NCBI GenBank assembly: GCA_963082975.1
Contig: OY720347.1
Location: 16,753,187 to 16,817,186 of the forward strand
Source: Labia minor
Taxonomy: Eukaryota; Arthropoda; Insecta; Dermaptera; Spongiphoridae
DNA: 64,000 nucleotides
Reading direction: 5' to 3'
Both the position numbers and the translations under genes were made by a program. The notes under the pieces were generated by a model. The model ran no database searches. It saw nothing but the letters and a program-made list of their open reading frames with translations, and was not told the origin of the DNA. Positions 33,831 to 46,427 of this stretch are shown piece by piece. Every line of letters starts with the position of its first letter. The first letter of the stretch is position 1.

Positions 33831-34587
33831 CAATAAAAAAAATAAAATATTTCTAAAAAATTAACTCTAATGAGAAAATAGTCTTAAAATAGATATGAGA
33901 ATGTACTTATAATAAGAAAATTTATTTTTAAATGAATCGCTTATAGATAAAAAAATCTGTTTCTCCTGCAGTGGTTCAACGTTTTTTGAAAACGTTATTT
34001 TTTTTGTAGATGTAAAGATTAGAAGAAAAGTGGTGGTGTCATGAATTTTTCATAAAAGAATAAGAAATAGGGTGAAGAAATCATGAGCACACATGAATCC
34101 ATGGAAATTTATATTTATTTTTCTGAAAAATAAAATTGCCATCAAAATTGATAACGAAAGAAATGTAGAAAAAAATCCCTCTAAGAAAAATATAATCTTA
34201 TATATTCTTATATATCATATATAATGCCTACCTGACAAAACTAAAGCAACCTTGTCGGTATTTTCGGGTTTTCAACTTTTAAGCTCATATACTTGTACTC
34301 GTAATACTTCGTTCATTTATATTGGATTATAATGATTTTGATGTCTATGAATTCTTTAAAATTTTCTTAAAACCTCGACATACTATAGTTAGTTTATTTG
34401 TTAGAAACAATAATCAGTATTAACAAAAAAAAAAAAAAATTATGAAAAAATGTTTTGAGAGGAATTAATGAAGTAATATCGACTTAAAAATTGTAAAATC
34501 GAACATATTGACAGGGCTAATATAGCTTTAGTTATAAAAAATATAAAATCTATAATAATAGTGTTTCTTACAATAATAGTTTTAAAA
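33831..34587. other. No recognised feature
   Basis: AT-rich, nothing recognised. Confidence 0.5.
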
Positions 34588-35281
34588 TACTTAGGTTCTG
34601 TAATCGTAGAGGATAATAATATTCGAGAAGAATTTAAATCGAGGTTGCAATCGGGTAACGCCTGTTATCATACAATATCTCGTCAAAATTAATTTTCAAA
34701 ATAAAAAAAACTTCTGACTTTTGTACATCCTACATAAGGACACCCCCTATCAATATAGTTATATTAATTAGGTGTCCTATGATCAGTAGAACGGTTCCTA
34801 TCAACCTTTACTTTGCTTTTCTTGATCGGAGGCGCTACGTTTTACCAAGTAGCTTTCCAATTTTGATCCCAGAGACTGGATTGACTGCGTCTCATAAAGC
34901 AATGTATTATTTGGATGTGAGGTGTGGTCTATGGCTTTGGGAGACGCAAGTAGATTTAGAGTATTTGAATGAGTAAAGAAAGATGAACTAGCTGAGGAAT
35001 GGCAGAGACTACATAACGAAGAATTGCATGACCTCTAAGCATCTTCAGACATAGTTAGGGTTATAAAATCGAGAAGGTTGCGATAGGCAGGACACACGTG
35101 ACTAGAATGGCATTCATCTCCCATTGGCTAGAATATATTTATGGCGAGACCGATTGGAAAACCAAGGACGTGATGAGCGAACAATGTATGGGTGCAGCTC
35201 AGGATTCCCTATCCCATTTGGAGAAATGTTTCTGCGACCAAGAACTTTCGAGATCCTTAGAGCCACATAGATAGATAGATA
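34588..35281 (+). mobile_element. RTE-like LINE 3' fragment, copy L3, split by a SINE
   Basis: 34588-34690 matches L2 at 11354-11460 (TTAGGTTCTGTAATC...GAATTTAAATCGAGGTTG). After SINE S2 it resumes at about 34908 with TATTTGGATGTGAGG and runs through HNEELHDL to the AGGACACACGTG region. It ends in (ATAG)n at 35265-35281. About 50 bp of LINE sequence expected at the SINE junction are missing. Multiple stops. Confidence 0.65.
34693..34907 (-). mobile_element. SINE copy S2 inside LINE L3
   Basis: Shares with S1 a run of about 200 bp, including TTAATTAGGTGTCCTATGAT and GATCGGAGGCGCTA. On the minus strand it ends in T8. The B-box end is not included, so it is truncated on the right. Confidence 0.6.
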
Positions 35282-36331
35282 ATAGTAGTTAAAGATTTGT
35301 AGTAATAGTAGTTATCATAATATTCATCCACTTCTCCGTTTTATTTAATAACTTATAACTTATAACTATTGTTGAGAGTTGTTCCAATAATTTTTCATAA
35401 GTTTTTTCAAATGGATAGGAAAGAAAGATCCTTTTTTTGTGAATTTTGATGGTGTTAATTTAGAGTATTATAGTACTAGTAGTACAATGATACTCTTAAG
35501 GTGTTTGAATTATTCGTGGAGCCCTTAAGGAAGTGGTAACATTTTAGAAACTTTTGGAAGTGTGAAAACTTGACTCATTTCTTTTCACGTTTATTATAGA
35601 CATAAACCCTTTGACATGTAATTTATATCGTGATCATCTTTAAACTATATCTAATGATTTAAGGTAATTTTTTATTATTTATTAAGAAATCTATAAAAAA
35701 ATATATTGAAAAGTAGAAATTATTTTTCTGTATTTTTTTAGAATTTTTAGACTTATTCAGAATTGTGTGATTAAATTGATATCAAAATTAAAAACAATTA
35801 TAATTTAAAAAATTAGAATAAAAAGTATTTAAAATTTTTAAAAAATAACTACCAATGACTGTACATGAAATATATAATATATATGATATACAAATGAAAG
35901 AGAGATTAAACAGAGTTTAATAATAGAGAATAAATCAATTTGAAACTACTAAATTAAATAAAAATGAAAAGTAAATATTTGTCTCCTTAGGGTAGGCTTA
36001 CATATTTATTTATTTGCTGATAAAAAAAGTTTAAAAATAAATAAATAAATATTTATCATTCGAAGAATAAAATAATTTATTGAAATTTAAAAATATGAAA
36101 ATATAGTATTTTTTTATAATTTATTTGATCAACTCGTTTCATTGGCTCTCCATAAACAAATGAAATAAACTTTTTTTTTTCATTATAAAAATGTCAATAA
36201 AATTAAAAATATTTGTTAATTATTTTTTCTTTCATATCGTTACAAGAATAAAATGTCCTTAAAATATGGCTTTAAAACGAACAAAATAATTATAATTTAA
36301 AATATTCAAAAAAATTATATCTTGTTTATAT
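35282..36331. other. No recognised feature
   Basis: AT-rich, nothing recognised. Confidence 0.5.
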
Positions 36332-37935
36332 GAGCCGTTTATTTTGTAAGTGGCCTAATTCCGTTTTTCATTTTTTTTTTGCCAGTTATCATGGCTACAT
36401 GTACAACTTCATGTTATTTATCAGTGAAGTATTTCAGGTTGTTTATATTCCAAGCAAATACAATAAATTTTTGACACATAAGTTTTCAGAATTAATTCAA
36501 TAACTAAACCGTGTAGTTTGAAAGTGGCCCAACTCCATTTATACTTACATCAAGTTTTTGGCGTGGTGGAAATGTGTCATTAATAACAAATAATTTCCTG
36601 TTCGTTCCCCAAGATTATTAAAAAGTGTCAAGATTTTGTTTTGCAAAATTATTAGAAAACGCAAATTTTAAACGGGCAAAGAATTTTGATGGAGAATCAA
36701 TAACCGGATTGAAAATATGTTGGATGTGTGTGGCCAGAAATAAACCGTATAAGACATCAAAGAATGAGAGTGAGAATTTTAAAGTGCTAAATTTATTACA
36801 ACGTCGGGGTAGAGCAAGAAAATTCAAAAATTTTGTATTGACACCACTCTATAAAAATCTCAGACCAATTACAACACCAAAATTCAATTTTATATATCAC
36901 CGAAACATCATGATTTCTTCAATAAATGAATAGTAAATTGTTTTGTAATTTTGTATGTGTGTTCTGTAATTAAAAAATGTTTTGAATCGCATAATTTATG
37001 TTTCCTAAGTGTTTTAAAGAAATATAAAATAAATTCAGTATTTTTTTACTATCTCGCCAGAGATAGTATTGCGATCACGAAAATTTTCGATGTTGAGATT
37101 TTGATGTTTTTATACGTTTTGAAGGTTCCTGAATCATTTTCACTAAGGTTGGGAAAAATGTCTGAGTGTGTGTATGTATGTAACCAAGATTACGGAAAAA
37201 CGGTTTGAGCTAGAATGATGAAATTTGGTACATGAGCATTATTCAAAATTCGTAGTTTTCTATCAACTTTTGAGAAATGTAGCTCAACCGGAAGAGGGTC
37301 ATTACCTACAACGTTTTGATTTTTTTTCCTCTAAAGTAACCGTAAAAATAAAGATATATGTTTGATAATTTTTCACATGATTAATAATTGTATAAAACTG
37401 CTATATATAGAATTTCAGCTTGATTGAATCATTGAAATTACCAGAATTAATTTTTTAACACTGCAAATCTCACGCGCCAACACGTGACGTGGTGCCATCA
37501 ACAAAAAGCCAACCAAACATGGGCTGGTTTAATATTTATTATTTATAATTTATAATTAATTAAATTGAATTTAAATATAATATATTATGTTATTTAATCC
37601 AATTCAAATTGCGAGATAGTCGAGTGGAGACACTCCAGCTAATTTTCAATTTAAATTATGTTGAATGGTCTTGTGCACCTTAAAATTTTATAATAAATCT
37701 GAATGTTAATTTTGAAAGTGGCCTAACTCCATTCTCGATAAGAAAACGCAAATTACTCACTTAATAATTGCACTATTAGTAGGAACTATAAATTTAACAC
37801 CCTTAGATACTCTTATGACACAGTATGACTCATTAGGATCCTTTACGTATATTTTTAAATTCATTGAAACGCAAACCCTTAAATATTTCGATTTGAAGAT
37901 AAATGGAGTTAGGCCACTTTCAAAATAAACAGTTC
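36332..37935. mobile_element. Transposon-like unit with repeated terminal motifs (unit D)
   Basis: Left end GAGCCGTTTATTTTGTAAGT and the reverse complement of the right end GAACTGTTTATTTTGAAAGT agree at most positions. The motif AAGTGGCC(T/C)AA(C/T)TCC occurs at both ends and again inside near each end (about 36520 and 37714), four copies in all. ATAT flanks both ends. Removing the nested family A copy leaves about 1 kb. A 102-codon frame (36625-36933) starts at GTG, has KRAKNFDGES and LLQRRGRARKF segments and matches nothing I know. Superfamily unknown. Confidence 0.55.
37048..37638 (+). mobile_element. Helentron-type non-autonomous element, family A copy 3
   Basis: The most complete family A copy, 591 bp, preceded by seven T. 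The 5' repeat ACTATCTCGC has its inverted partner GCGAGATAGT at 37611-37620, followed after four bases by the stem-loop TGGAG-ACA-CTCCA (37625-37637). A short GT-rich tract (about 37166-37181) occupies the place of the (CA)n in copy 1. Terminal layout as in family B although the two share no sequence. Confidence 0.65.
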
Positions 37936-38827
37936 ATATATTTATTATACTTTATTTTATATTTGTATATTAGGTATATATTAAATTCCATAAAATAATA
38001 TAAATTTATATTAACTAATTAATTCTTTATTTATATATAAGTGTATCCGTAATATACCTCATATTATATATTATATATTTATGTTGAATAAATTTAAAAA
38101 CGTAACTTATATCTATATAACTTATATAATATTTTGCTTTGATATTTATCAAAACATTTTAATATTCAGTGAAGAGTTTTATAGTTAAATTTCATACTGA
38201 AAAACATATATCTCATATTTATTCACAAAAAAACAAACGTTTTTGTATACGTATTTTTATTTATTTTCATTCACTATCTTTTATGAAAAAAAATAATATC
38301 TGAATAAATCCTTTACCTACGAAATTATCTTCTTTCAAGAATTATATATCGATACATAATAGAGAAGGTATGTAAATCATATGAATACAAACAACTTTAA
38401 AATTAACTTTTCCAATTTAAATACAACGAAAATTTTTAAAATTTCTCTTGTAGAAAAAATCAAATTCTTTCTTAATTTGTGAATTTCTTAAGTTTTATTT
38501 CAAATCCAATTATATCAACACAATTTATCTTACATTTCAAACGTTCACGTTTAAGTTTATTTGATAACATGAGTGATAACCTGAATTCCAAATCACCCTC
38601 CTGTCCGCGTTCTATACATAACTCTATTCGAAATGACATCACTACTTCTACAAATCAGGTAATAATATCCTTACAAAAGCATGTTGGCATGTTCTAACGA
38701 TATTTCAAATATGTGCAATGTTTGGATTTGTATTGGAATATGCAAGTCCAACAGTTCATCTGACACTTTACCTTTTAACACATCTTTCGGCTATTTAATG
38801 ATTTAAATTTATTTACTAATGGTTTAA
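37936..38827. other. No recognised feature
   Basis: AT-rich, nothing recognised. Confidence 0.5.
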
Positions 38828-39109
38828 CAGGGCCGCGGCGTGCACGTGTGCAAGGTGGGCGCTGCCCACGGGCGCCTGGTGTAGGGGGCGCCAAACTGAC
38901 CATTCTTTTTTATTTTATGTATTCTGACTATATTTTTAAATTTATTAATTTATTTAGAAATATTCAAACTCTGTGAATTAGAGCATTGTGCATAATGTGT
39001 AAATTAGTGCCAATAGCAATTAAATGGTAAGCTTTTATTGTTCTATTGATAAAGGGGGCGCTTTTTACAAATTTGCACACGGGCGCTTTTCACCCACGTC
39101 GCGGCCCTG
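38828..39109. mobile_element. hAT-like miniature with perfect 8-bp duplication
   Basis: 282 bp, starts CAGGGCCGCGGCGTGCACGT and ends CCCACGTCGCGGCCCTG. TGGTTTAA flanks both sides exactly (38820-38827, 39110-39117). GGGCGC motifs recur at both ends. Confidence 0.88.
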
Positions 39110-40212
39110 TGGTTTAACATCCAATTTTTTCATATATTAATTGAACCAAATATATAATTGGATAAAATTCCACAAATAAAAAAAAAAAAAAAAAATCTTC
39201 AAAACACAAGTTTTTAGTTTTTCTATTCATTTCTAATTTTACTTTTCATTGAAAATTTCCCTATTTCGAAAAGATTTATTCATATCTTTTTTCTGAAATA
39301 TAATACTTTGTTAGTAAAAAAATACCTTGCTTTAATTATATTTTCAAATTAATTTAATTATAAAATATAAATCAAGGAAAATATATATATATATATATTT
39401 ATAAGAATGCTGTGTATGAGAGGGAGAGAGAGAAAGAGAGATGATAAATTGAATAACAAAAATGAATCATAATAAATGTGAGATTAGTAAGCAAATGCAG
39501 TTTGTCTGGTTCAGACATCAGCTTTTTTTCTTTTCATTGAATTCCGATAATGTTCAACCACTTCTGACTAGACTCTATTGTCAATGAGGTAACCGGAGCT
39601 TTTTCCTCCATTTATATTTATTGTTATTACTTTATTTATTATGAAATATCATAAACATTCATATTTTGTTGAGTTGGATTTTTATATAAATAATTTTAAT
39701 AGGAAGAAATTATAGAACCAAGATACATTGTATGAAAAACTACATCCATACGCAAATTCTCAACAAACACTATTTGAAGTAACTAGTTTTGCATATCCCT
39801 CAGAGACTAAACAAAAACAAGGACACTCGACTGTCTATTTTCAAACATGACATTTTCTATTAGTAGTGCACATTTGCTACCCTTCACCATGAATCATTTT
39901 TTGAGTAAGTTTCAATCAACTCGAATTTAATTAATTACTCTCCACAACTTTCATTTAAATTCTTATTAAATTTAATTTGTTTACCTAACGAGCAACAAAT
40001 TAGTTAAATTTAATTAAATAATAACTTTACCAATCTTTTATGATATTCTTATCGATCCTTTAAATTTTCGAATATATATTTATATATAAAGGAAAACATG
40101 TGTAAATTACAAGACCTATTCTTTTAATTAAAAATATACAAAACTTTTGCACATTAAATATTATAAATTTTTAATTATTATTGAAATATTATAAATATGC
40201 CAGTGTATAGAA
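39110..40212. other. No recognised feature
   Basis: AT-rich; a (GA)n-like tract lies at 39418-39440 and (TA)n at 39383-39399. Confidence 0.5.
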
Positions 40213-40597
40213 CAGTGATGGCAAACCTATGGGTCAGACACTGACCCACCCGAGCTTTTTAACTGACCCATACTTTGATTTTTATAAATTTTTTTTATGT
40301 CAAAAAAGAGAATAAATACTCAAAAAAAGGTAAGATGATTTTGTGGCCAAACTTGTCAACATTTTCGATTATTTTTTCAATATGGTTCTAAAAAAACAAA
40401 GGTCAGATGATTTGGTGATGCTCTGAAAGATTGAGAAACACTGATATACCTATTAATTAATTATAAATATTTATACAAAATACGTATATATTGTATGTGA
40501 TTTTCTTTATTCCTTTTTCAATTAAATACTTAGTGCCCCTCGAGCTAGATCTAAAAAAAATAATGAACAAAATACGACCCACTTCTCGTCATCACTA
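40213..40597. mobile_element. hAT-like miniature element
   Basis: 385 bp, starts CAGTGATGGCAAACC, ends with GACGAGAAGTGGGT (as reverse complement) and CATCACTA. Flanks GTATAGAA and GTATAGGA match at 7 of 8. GGGTCAG/TGACCC repeats lie just inside the left end. Confidence 0.75.
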
Positions 40598-41570
40598 GTA
40601 TAGGATATAAGAATAAAATTTAAGGAAATTCACTTCTTTTTTTAAAAAAATTATTTGGTTAATTTTAAAGAAAAGTAAATCAAGAAATAAGAATTATAAT
40701 TAATCAAGTATATTATGATTAATTACAGTTTACAGTTTTAAAAATAAAATAAAATATAAATCTTATAGAATAAATAATCTTCTTAAAATTGTCTTAAAGT
40801 ATCGGTATTACTTCCTATATGAATATAATTTTTTTTTCTATTTAAACTTACCTATACATACTGAATACTATAAAAAATCATTATCATTGTAAAAAACAAA
40901 TAATTTTTTTAAATAATATTCACTGAAATGTTCAATTTAATAACTTTGATTAATTTTCAATAGAACATCTCCTTTTTTGCTCAGCTATTTTCTTTTTCCC
41001 TTATTCATCTTATTATATAAATATATATTTCACATATGATCTGAAAAAAAGCGATGAATCAAGATTTTGGACCAGCTTCCATTAAATTGGAGCTCTTCAT
41101 CTTCTTCTATTACATTCGCAATGCGTTTTATATAAAATGATTATTTTTCCTGATCCCACTAAACCATATTTGTTACGTATTGGTCGCTGAAGAGTACCAT
41201 TCATATCAGCATTTCTCTTCAATTGAAATTAAAATACATTACTGAGACAAAGACAGTTTTTAGACAAAATCGAAAATAAATATAAAATTTATCCCCTCTA
41301 AAAATTTGAATGTGTATATCTAAATAATAAGTATAGCTGTAATTAATAATATAATATGATAAAATAATATGAATAGTATGAAAATAATAGGATTTAATTC
41401 GTTTCGGAATTGACCTCGTAACCCGAATCAAGATTTCCCATAAGATCTAATCTAAATGCAATTAATTTTTTTCAAACTTCAAAATTAAACTTGAAAAAAA
41501 TAATTATATTCAATAATGAACGATACAAATTAATACTTATAATAACGAATATCTATCTATTTATCTAGAA
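40598..41570. other. No recognised feature
   Basis: AT-rich, nothing recognised. Confidence 0.5.
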
Positions 41571-41800
41571 CAGTGATTCTCAACCTTTTTTTTTTTACCG
41601 CGGCACACTTTTAACGGTTTAAAAATTTGGTGAGACACAAAGAAAAAGATAATTGTAAAAGTTTACCATATTGAAAAAAGTGGTCCCAAAAACGGTTTAC
41701 CTTTTTTTTAGAAACAATATTGAAAAAATTTACAAAAAAAGTCGGAAATGTTTAAGAGCCTCATAATCTCGCGGCATACTAAAGTGGTTGAGAATTACTG
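41571..41800. mobile_element. hAT-like miniature H1d with perfect 8-bp duplication
   Basis: 230 bp, CAGTGATTCTCAACC to GGTTGAGAATTACTG, flanked by ATCTAGAA on both sides (41563-41570, 41801-41808). Same family as H1a, H1b and H1c. Confidence 0.88.
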
Positions 41801-41808
41801 ATCTAGAA

Positions 41809-44180
41809 TCTACACCCTGCCATGCTGTGAGAATGAGATTTAAGCAACGTTCAATATTGCTGATCTAAGAAAAGCACAGCGTATGATATACAGAGTAGGC
41901 AGCACAGTGGAAAAATATACCGCCAAGGTGCTCTTGCGACTCGTAACCCAATAATTATAAATAAATAAATATATATTCTTTCTTTTATGTTTCAATTTTT
42001 TTTTGCAAAATAATTTTTATTGATTAGATATTTGTTCACAAATTGTTATTCTTCTTTATAAGAAGATTCAAAATTTAAAATAAAATAAAATTGAAATAAA
42101 TAAAATATTAGGGCAGTTAGAAAGAAAAAAAAACTTAAATTACAGTTAATTAAAATAGTATTAATATTAAAATATAAATATATTCAGAATTATATATGTA
42201 TCAAAGAATTCAAAAAGCTGTGATTCTTTATTGTATCATTTTCAACAGTTTTTTCATCTTTCATCTTGTTTAATGACATAGTTGTTATAATTTAAATAGA
42301 CTCATTATACATCATTAAAATAAAAGAGTAGGTATTGTTTTTCTTTGTTATGCATTTTTTAAAAAAAAAACGCTATTCATCAATTTAAAACTTCTTCAAT
42401 AAAAAGCCTTTGAAGACAAAAAAAAATATTTCATAAACATATCATTAAATAATTTTCTTTAATTTTTAATTTATTTAGTTATTATAATTTTTCAATTTTA
42501 ATTTATATATATTTATATATTTAGAGAGAGAGGGAGAGAGACTAATACTAATTAATATTACTAAAAGCTCTTGAAATTAAACTTGAAAAAATTTTAAACA
42601 GAAAATATATGAAAATTTGATATAATAATTTATTTTTAAATTTTCTAGAAGTAATTTTTATCATATATTAAATGATATAAATATATTACGATAGTCTGAA
42701 TATGAAAAACTTTTTCTATATTTCTTTAGTTTATCAAAACTATAACATTAAACTTTCTATATAAGTACACACTTGTTTATTCATTAATGATCCTTTTTTC
42801 GGTTCATGAATTCATTTTGTAAACATTCTCTTCCTCCTAATAGGCGATAAATCATATTTTGCATTGCTTATCATCTAAAATGCATATTTAAATTATTTTA
42901 AATACTTAATAGTCGTCTAGATTGGACTGTTAAATAATGCTTTTACCTTTTGGTAATTATATTTTCATGATCTTTACAATGGAACTGTCATAAATTAAAT
43001 ACTTCAACTAAAAGCACAATAAAAATGATTCATTTTGTCATTTACTATCATCTTACGTGACCAAGGTTTATAATTGGACCTGTCCTAAGACACATTTCAG
43101 ATAATTTCTTTTGCAACACCTAACATATTCGGAATTAAATTATACTGAAATTCTTCAATCTTGTTACAAAAATTAACAATATCATTTTTTATTACAGCAA
43201 TATAAAATATAGGTGCTTTCGTTTTTATCAAATAAACAAAAATAAAATTAATTTATTTTTGTATAATTAATAAAAAAAAATATATATATTGATAAATTAA
43301 ATTACATTCACTTAAAACATAATGTAAAATTAAAATTTATGAATAATTTTTTGTTAAATTTTTTCCAACTCTGAAAATAAAATAATTTTATTTAATTATT
43401 ATTATTATATATATATATATTAAACATTAGAAAATTTCATTTTCTTTTTTATTATTTTTATTTAAAAATCAATTTTTAAATATACTCTGCTCTCCTTTCT
43501 TGCGTTTCAATAGAAAATCCCTGGTTTTGTTAGCTGACTGCTGGTCGTTTTTGTCGTTGAGAAAATACCAGCCAAGCACATCGATCGAACCCTCTTAAGC
43601 ATCCTAGCAATCTTGACAGGGTCTTGCTACTTATCATTTTAAGTAACCTTCCATTTAACATTATAAGAGTTGATCCTCTATCAGAATCACTCCTTTCCCA
43701 TTAGTAGGAATTTTTTTCAAAATTTTAGAAATTTATTCTGATGGCGTTCCTTCTACAACATTAATTATGAACTATCAAATGTCAACATCTCCGAATTAAG
43801 AAAATTTTAATATAACTTTTATATATTGTCGTATATTGGAGGCTTGGTACGGGTTAGGTTATAAAAAAATGGGTTTTAAAATTAATAAATTTAATGTTTA
43901 ATTTAATTTGGTACTCTGGTAATTGTGAATAGAATAGATTTGGTGAATCCAGTGACACTTGATAAGGGAAGAGGTAAAGTTGAATTCATTCAGAATAATA
44001 ATCAAATATATAATTAAGATAAAATTAATATTTAATAACTAAAGAATTTAACATAATTATAATGAGTATCGTTAGACATTATAAAAAGGGAATTAATTAT
44101 AAAATAAAGTTATATATTTGATATTATAAATTTAATCATATTTAGTATTTAATTATCAAATGTATAAGGGACGACCACTT
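41809..44180. other. No recognised feature
   Basis: Mostly AT-rich. 43490-43690 is less AT-rich (for example CATCGATCGAACCCTC) but I cannot identify it. (GA)n at 42525-42541, (TA)n at 43406-43419. Confidence 0.45.
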
Positions 44181-44465
44181 AGCTGTTATTTATAATATAG
44201 ATAGTTCGGTGCACATAGAGATTCGCGTGAGGATTCTTCGGGTTGTTTCTTTCAGGTATTTAATGATCCATCTTCTAAGGGCTTTCAACTCCTTCGTTGG
44301 CCAGAGGGATTATCCTGGTACTAACTCACGTAGGGGTGAAGTCTTTCGGTTCGACCTTTGGCGAAGAATGACTTACTTACTTCTCTCCATCCTGAGAAAA
44401 CTCTTCCCCCCTCAGAAGTAGCCTTTGGCTACCTTCCCAATTATTCACCCCTATCTGTCTGTTAA
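44181..44465. other. GC-elevated block with a 70-codon frame
   Basis: Stands out from the AT-rich background. The frame 44209-44421 contains RAFNSFVGQRDYPGTNSRR; I do not recognise it. An interrupted inverted motif, GTAGCC(TTT)GGCTAC, lies at 44419-44433. Could be an element fragment or exon. Confidence 0.3.
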
Positions 44466-44789
44466 AGCCTCTCCATGATTTATATTTATTCATTTTAATA
44501 TCAATTTATTTTTATATAATTTTTATAAGTTTTTCTTTTTATATATATACTAGCTGCTCAGAGCTCCTTCGTCGCTCTTCACATCTAGACGGGGGCTCCG
44601 CCCCCTGTACCCCCAAGTGGTACATAGTATTTGGTTGAAAGTAGTAAAAGGGTTTCATCCATTTTGTTTCAATCAATGTATAACATAAAACATTCATTTC
44701 TTATTGTGTGATTATTTAAAATATATTTTAATTTAATCAGTAAATTAATTATATATATTTTTATTGAATATGTTATAACTATCTACTCG

Positions 44790-45590
44790 AAAGTTCTTGA
44801 CAGCTACAACCACATTTCTCCAAGTGTCCTTATCCTGAGCCTCTGTTCCATCTTTCTTACGTCATTCCCTGGTGTCCTCATCTTTGGCCCATAAATGCTG
44901 GGAAGAATCCTATTTTCAAATACTCTGAATCCACTCTCATCTCCTAAGATCATAGACCATGTCTCACACTCATATAATACAACAGACAAAATAATTGTTT
45001 TATATATTTTAATTTTCATTCCCTTTTATAATAATTTTGATGAGATAAGTCTCATGCAGTAAAGCATGATAACAGGCGTTTCCCGATTGCAACTTCGATT
45101 TAAATTCTTCTCAAATATTATTATCCTTCGTGATTACATTCAATTTTTCTACATATTCAAATTCTACATTTTGTATGTTAATACTGCTCCTGTTTGTTTC
45201 TAAATATATTTATTTATCATTATTAATTTCAAACCACATCTCTTTTCCTACCTCGATTAATTTTTCCTCGCTATCTGTAATTGCAATTGCCGAATCTCCT
45301 ATTATATTTAAGTCGTTTGGGTCACCTAATATTTTACAATTGATTTCCGCATCTTACTCTTTTTTTACTACCTTCAAGATATATTTTAAGATCAAAATTT
45401 GAAAAAGTTTATCCGGATCTATTGAGTCATGCGTAGGTTTTACTAAAGTCTACAAATAATTACTGAACAGAGATATTGAATTCGCGGTTTTTTAATATCT
45501 GTCATAATGAAAATATCTTAATTAATGTTGATCGATTTGGCATGAACCCGCAATGATATCGTCTAATATTTCCTCCGCCTATAGTTATAA
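44790..45590 (-). mobile_element. RTE-like LINE 3' half, copy L4, antisense
   Basis: On the minus strand, frames read successively FVDFSK.YDSID (motif before the palm Asp), LGDPNDLN..GDSAIAIADS, VGKEMWFEINNDK, then YKTIILSVVLYECETWSM, GDESGFRVFENRILPSIYGPK and RTLGEMWL. Order and spacing match a LINE reverse transcriptase C-terminal half. The YADD catalytic box falls in a frameshifted region and I could not see it intact. It lacks a clear GATA tail at its 3' end (near 44790). Confidence 0.65.
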
Positions 45591-46377
45591 GTATTGTATA
45601 TGTTATAATAGAGTATAATATTTCTTGATCATTTCATTTTGATATTTTAATTTCATTGCTTGATTTTTATTGAATATTTTTAATTATAATAAAATTTTAG
45701 AAAATGCAAATTTAGAGACTTGAGACAATTTATAAAAATTAACGGTATAAAAGTATTGATAAAACTAAAGATAAATTAACAATATATACATTCATTAATA
45801 GTATTAATTTAAATTAATGGATTTATTTGATTTTTTATTATTAAGTTCATTTATTAATTTTTTTAGATCATAGTTAATTCCCTCTCTTAAAATAAAAGAA
45901 GTATTCAAATATAGAAAGAATAAATACAAAATAATTTAAGTTAAATATGATTTAAATATTTTATTATATTAATTAAAATGAGAACTTTTAGAATAAATTA
46001 TTTAATTGAAATGATATTTGAATATTAGAATTTAAAATAAAAAGTTAAATATTATAATAATTCTTTGATTGCTAATTATATACATTGTGTAAAATGAGTC
46101 CGCCAGTCAGTGGGCCACGCCTGGCTCTTGAATGAACAACACGGAGAACTATATAAACTTTAAAAATTAAATTCTGCGGTTATTGATTAGAATTAGATAT
46201 TAATAAAATCTATAGCCTATGTTACCATAGAGATATATAAGAATATTGTGATGTAATTTCATAGAAATCGTTTCTTATTTTTTGATGTCTATAATTCTAA
46301 ATTACCGGTAAAGTGTCGGTTAAGTAGGAAATTTCTTTTTTGTTTGTTTCTATGACAGCAAAAAAGTAAACAAATTA

Positions 46378-46404
46378 CATACATACATACATACATACAT
46401 ACAA
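46378..46404. repeat. (CATA)n microsatellite
   Basis: Six or seven CATA units near the right end of unit E. Confidence 0.9.
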
Positions 46405-46427
46405 ACACTCTCCTTTATATATATAGA

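Larger units (their letters stand above)
44550..46427 (+). mobile_element. Possible Helentron-like unit holding a nested LINE (unit E)
   Basis: Left part has CTAGCTGCTCAGAGCTCC and GGGGGCTCCGCCCCC followed by TGTACCCCCAAGTGG; right part has TTTCATAGAAATCG, then (CATA)n and a CTCCTTTATATATATAG end, all bounded by TATATATA. The combination resembles non-autonomous Helentron-type elements of arthropods. LINE copy L4 occupies about 44790-45590. No terminal repeat could be proved. Confidence 0.35.

Noticed and set aside
36625-36933. 102-codon frame in unit D as a transposase
   Set aside because: Starts at GTG, lacks catalytic motifs, too short; kept only as a note in unit D.
37625-37642. Family A as a classical Helitron ending in CTRR
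   Set aside because: CTAA follows the stem-loop in copy 3 but copy 2 reads GATT there; the asymmetric terminal repeats fit Helentrons better.
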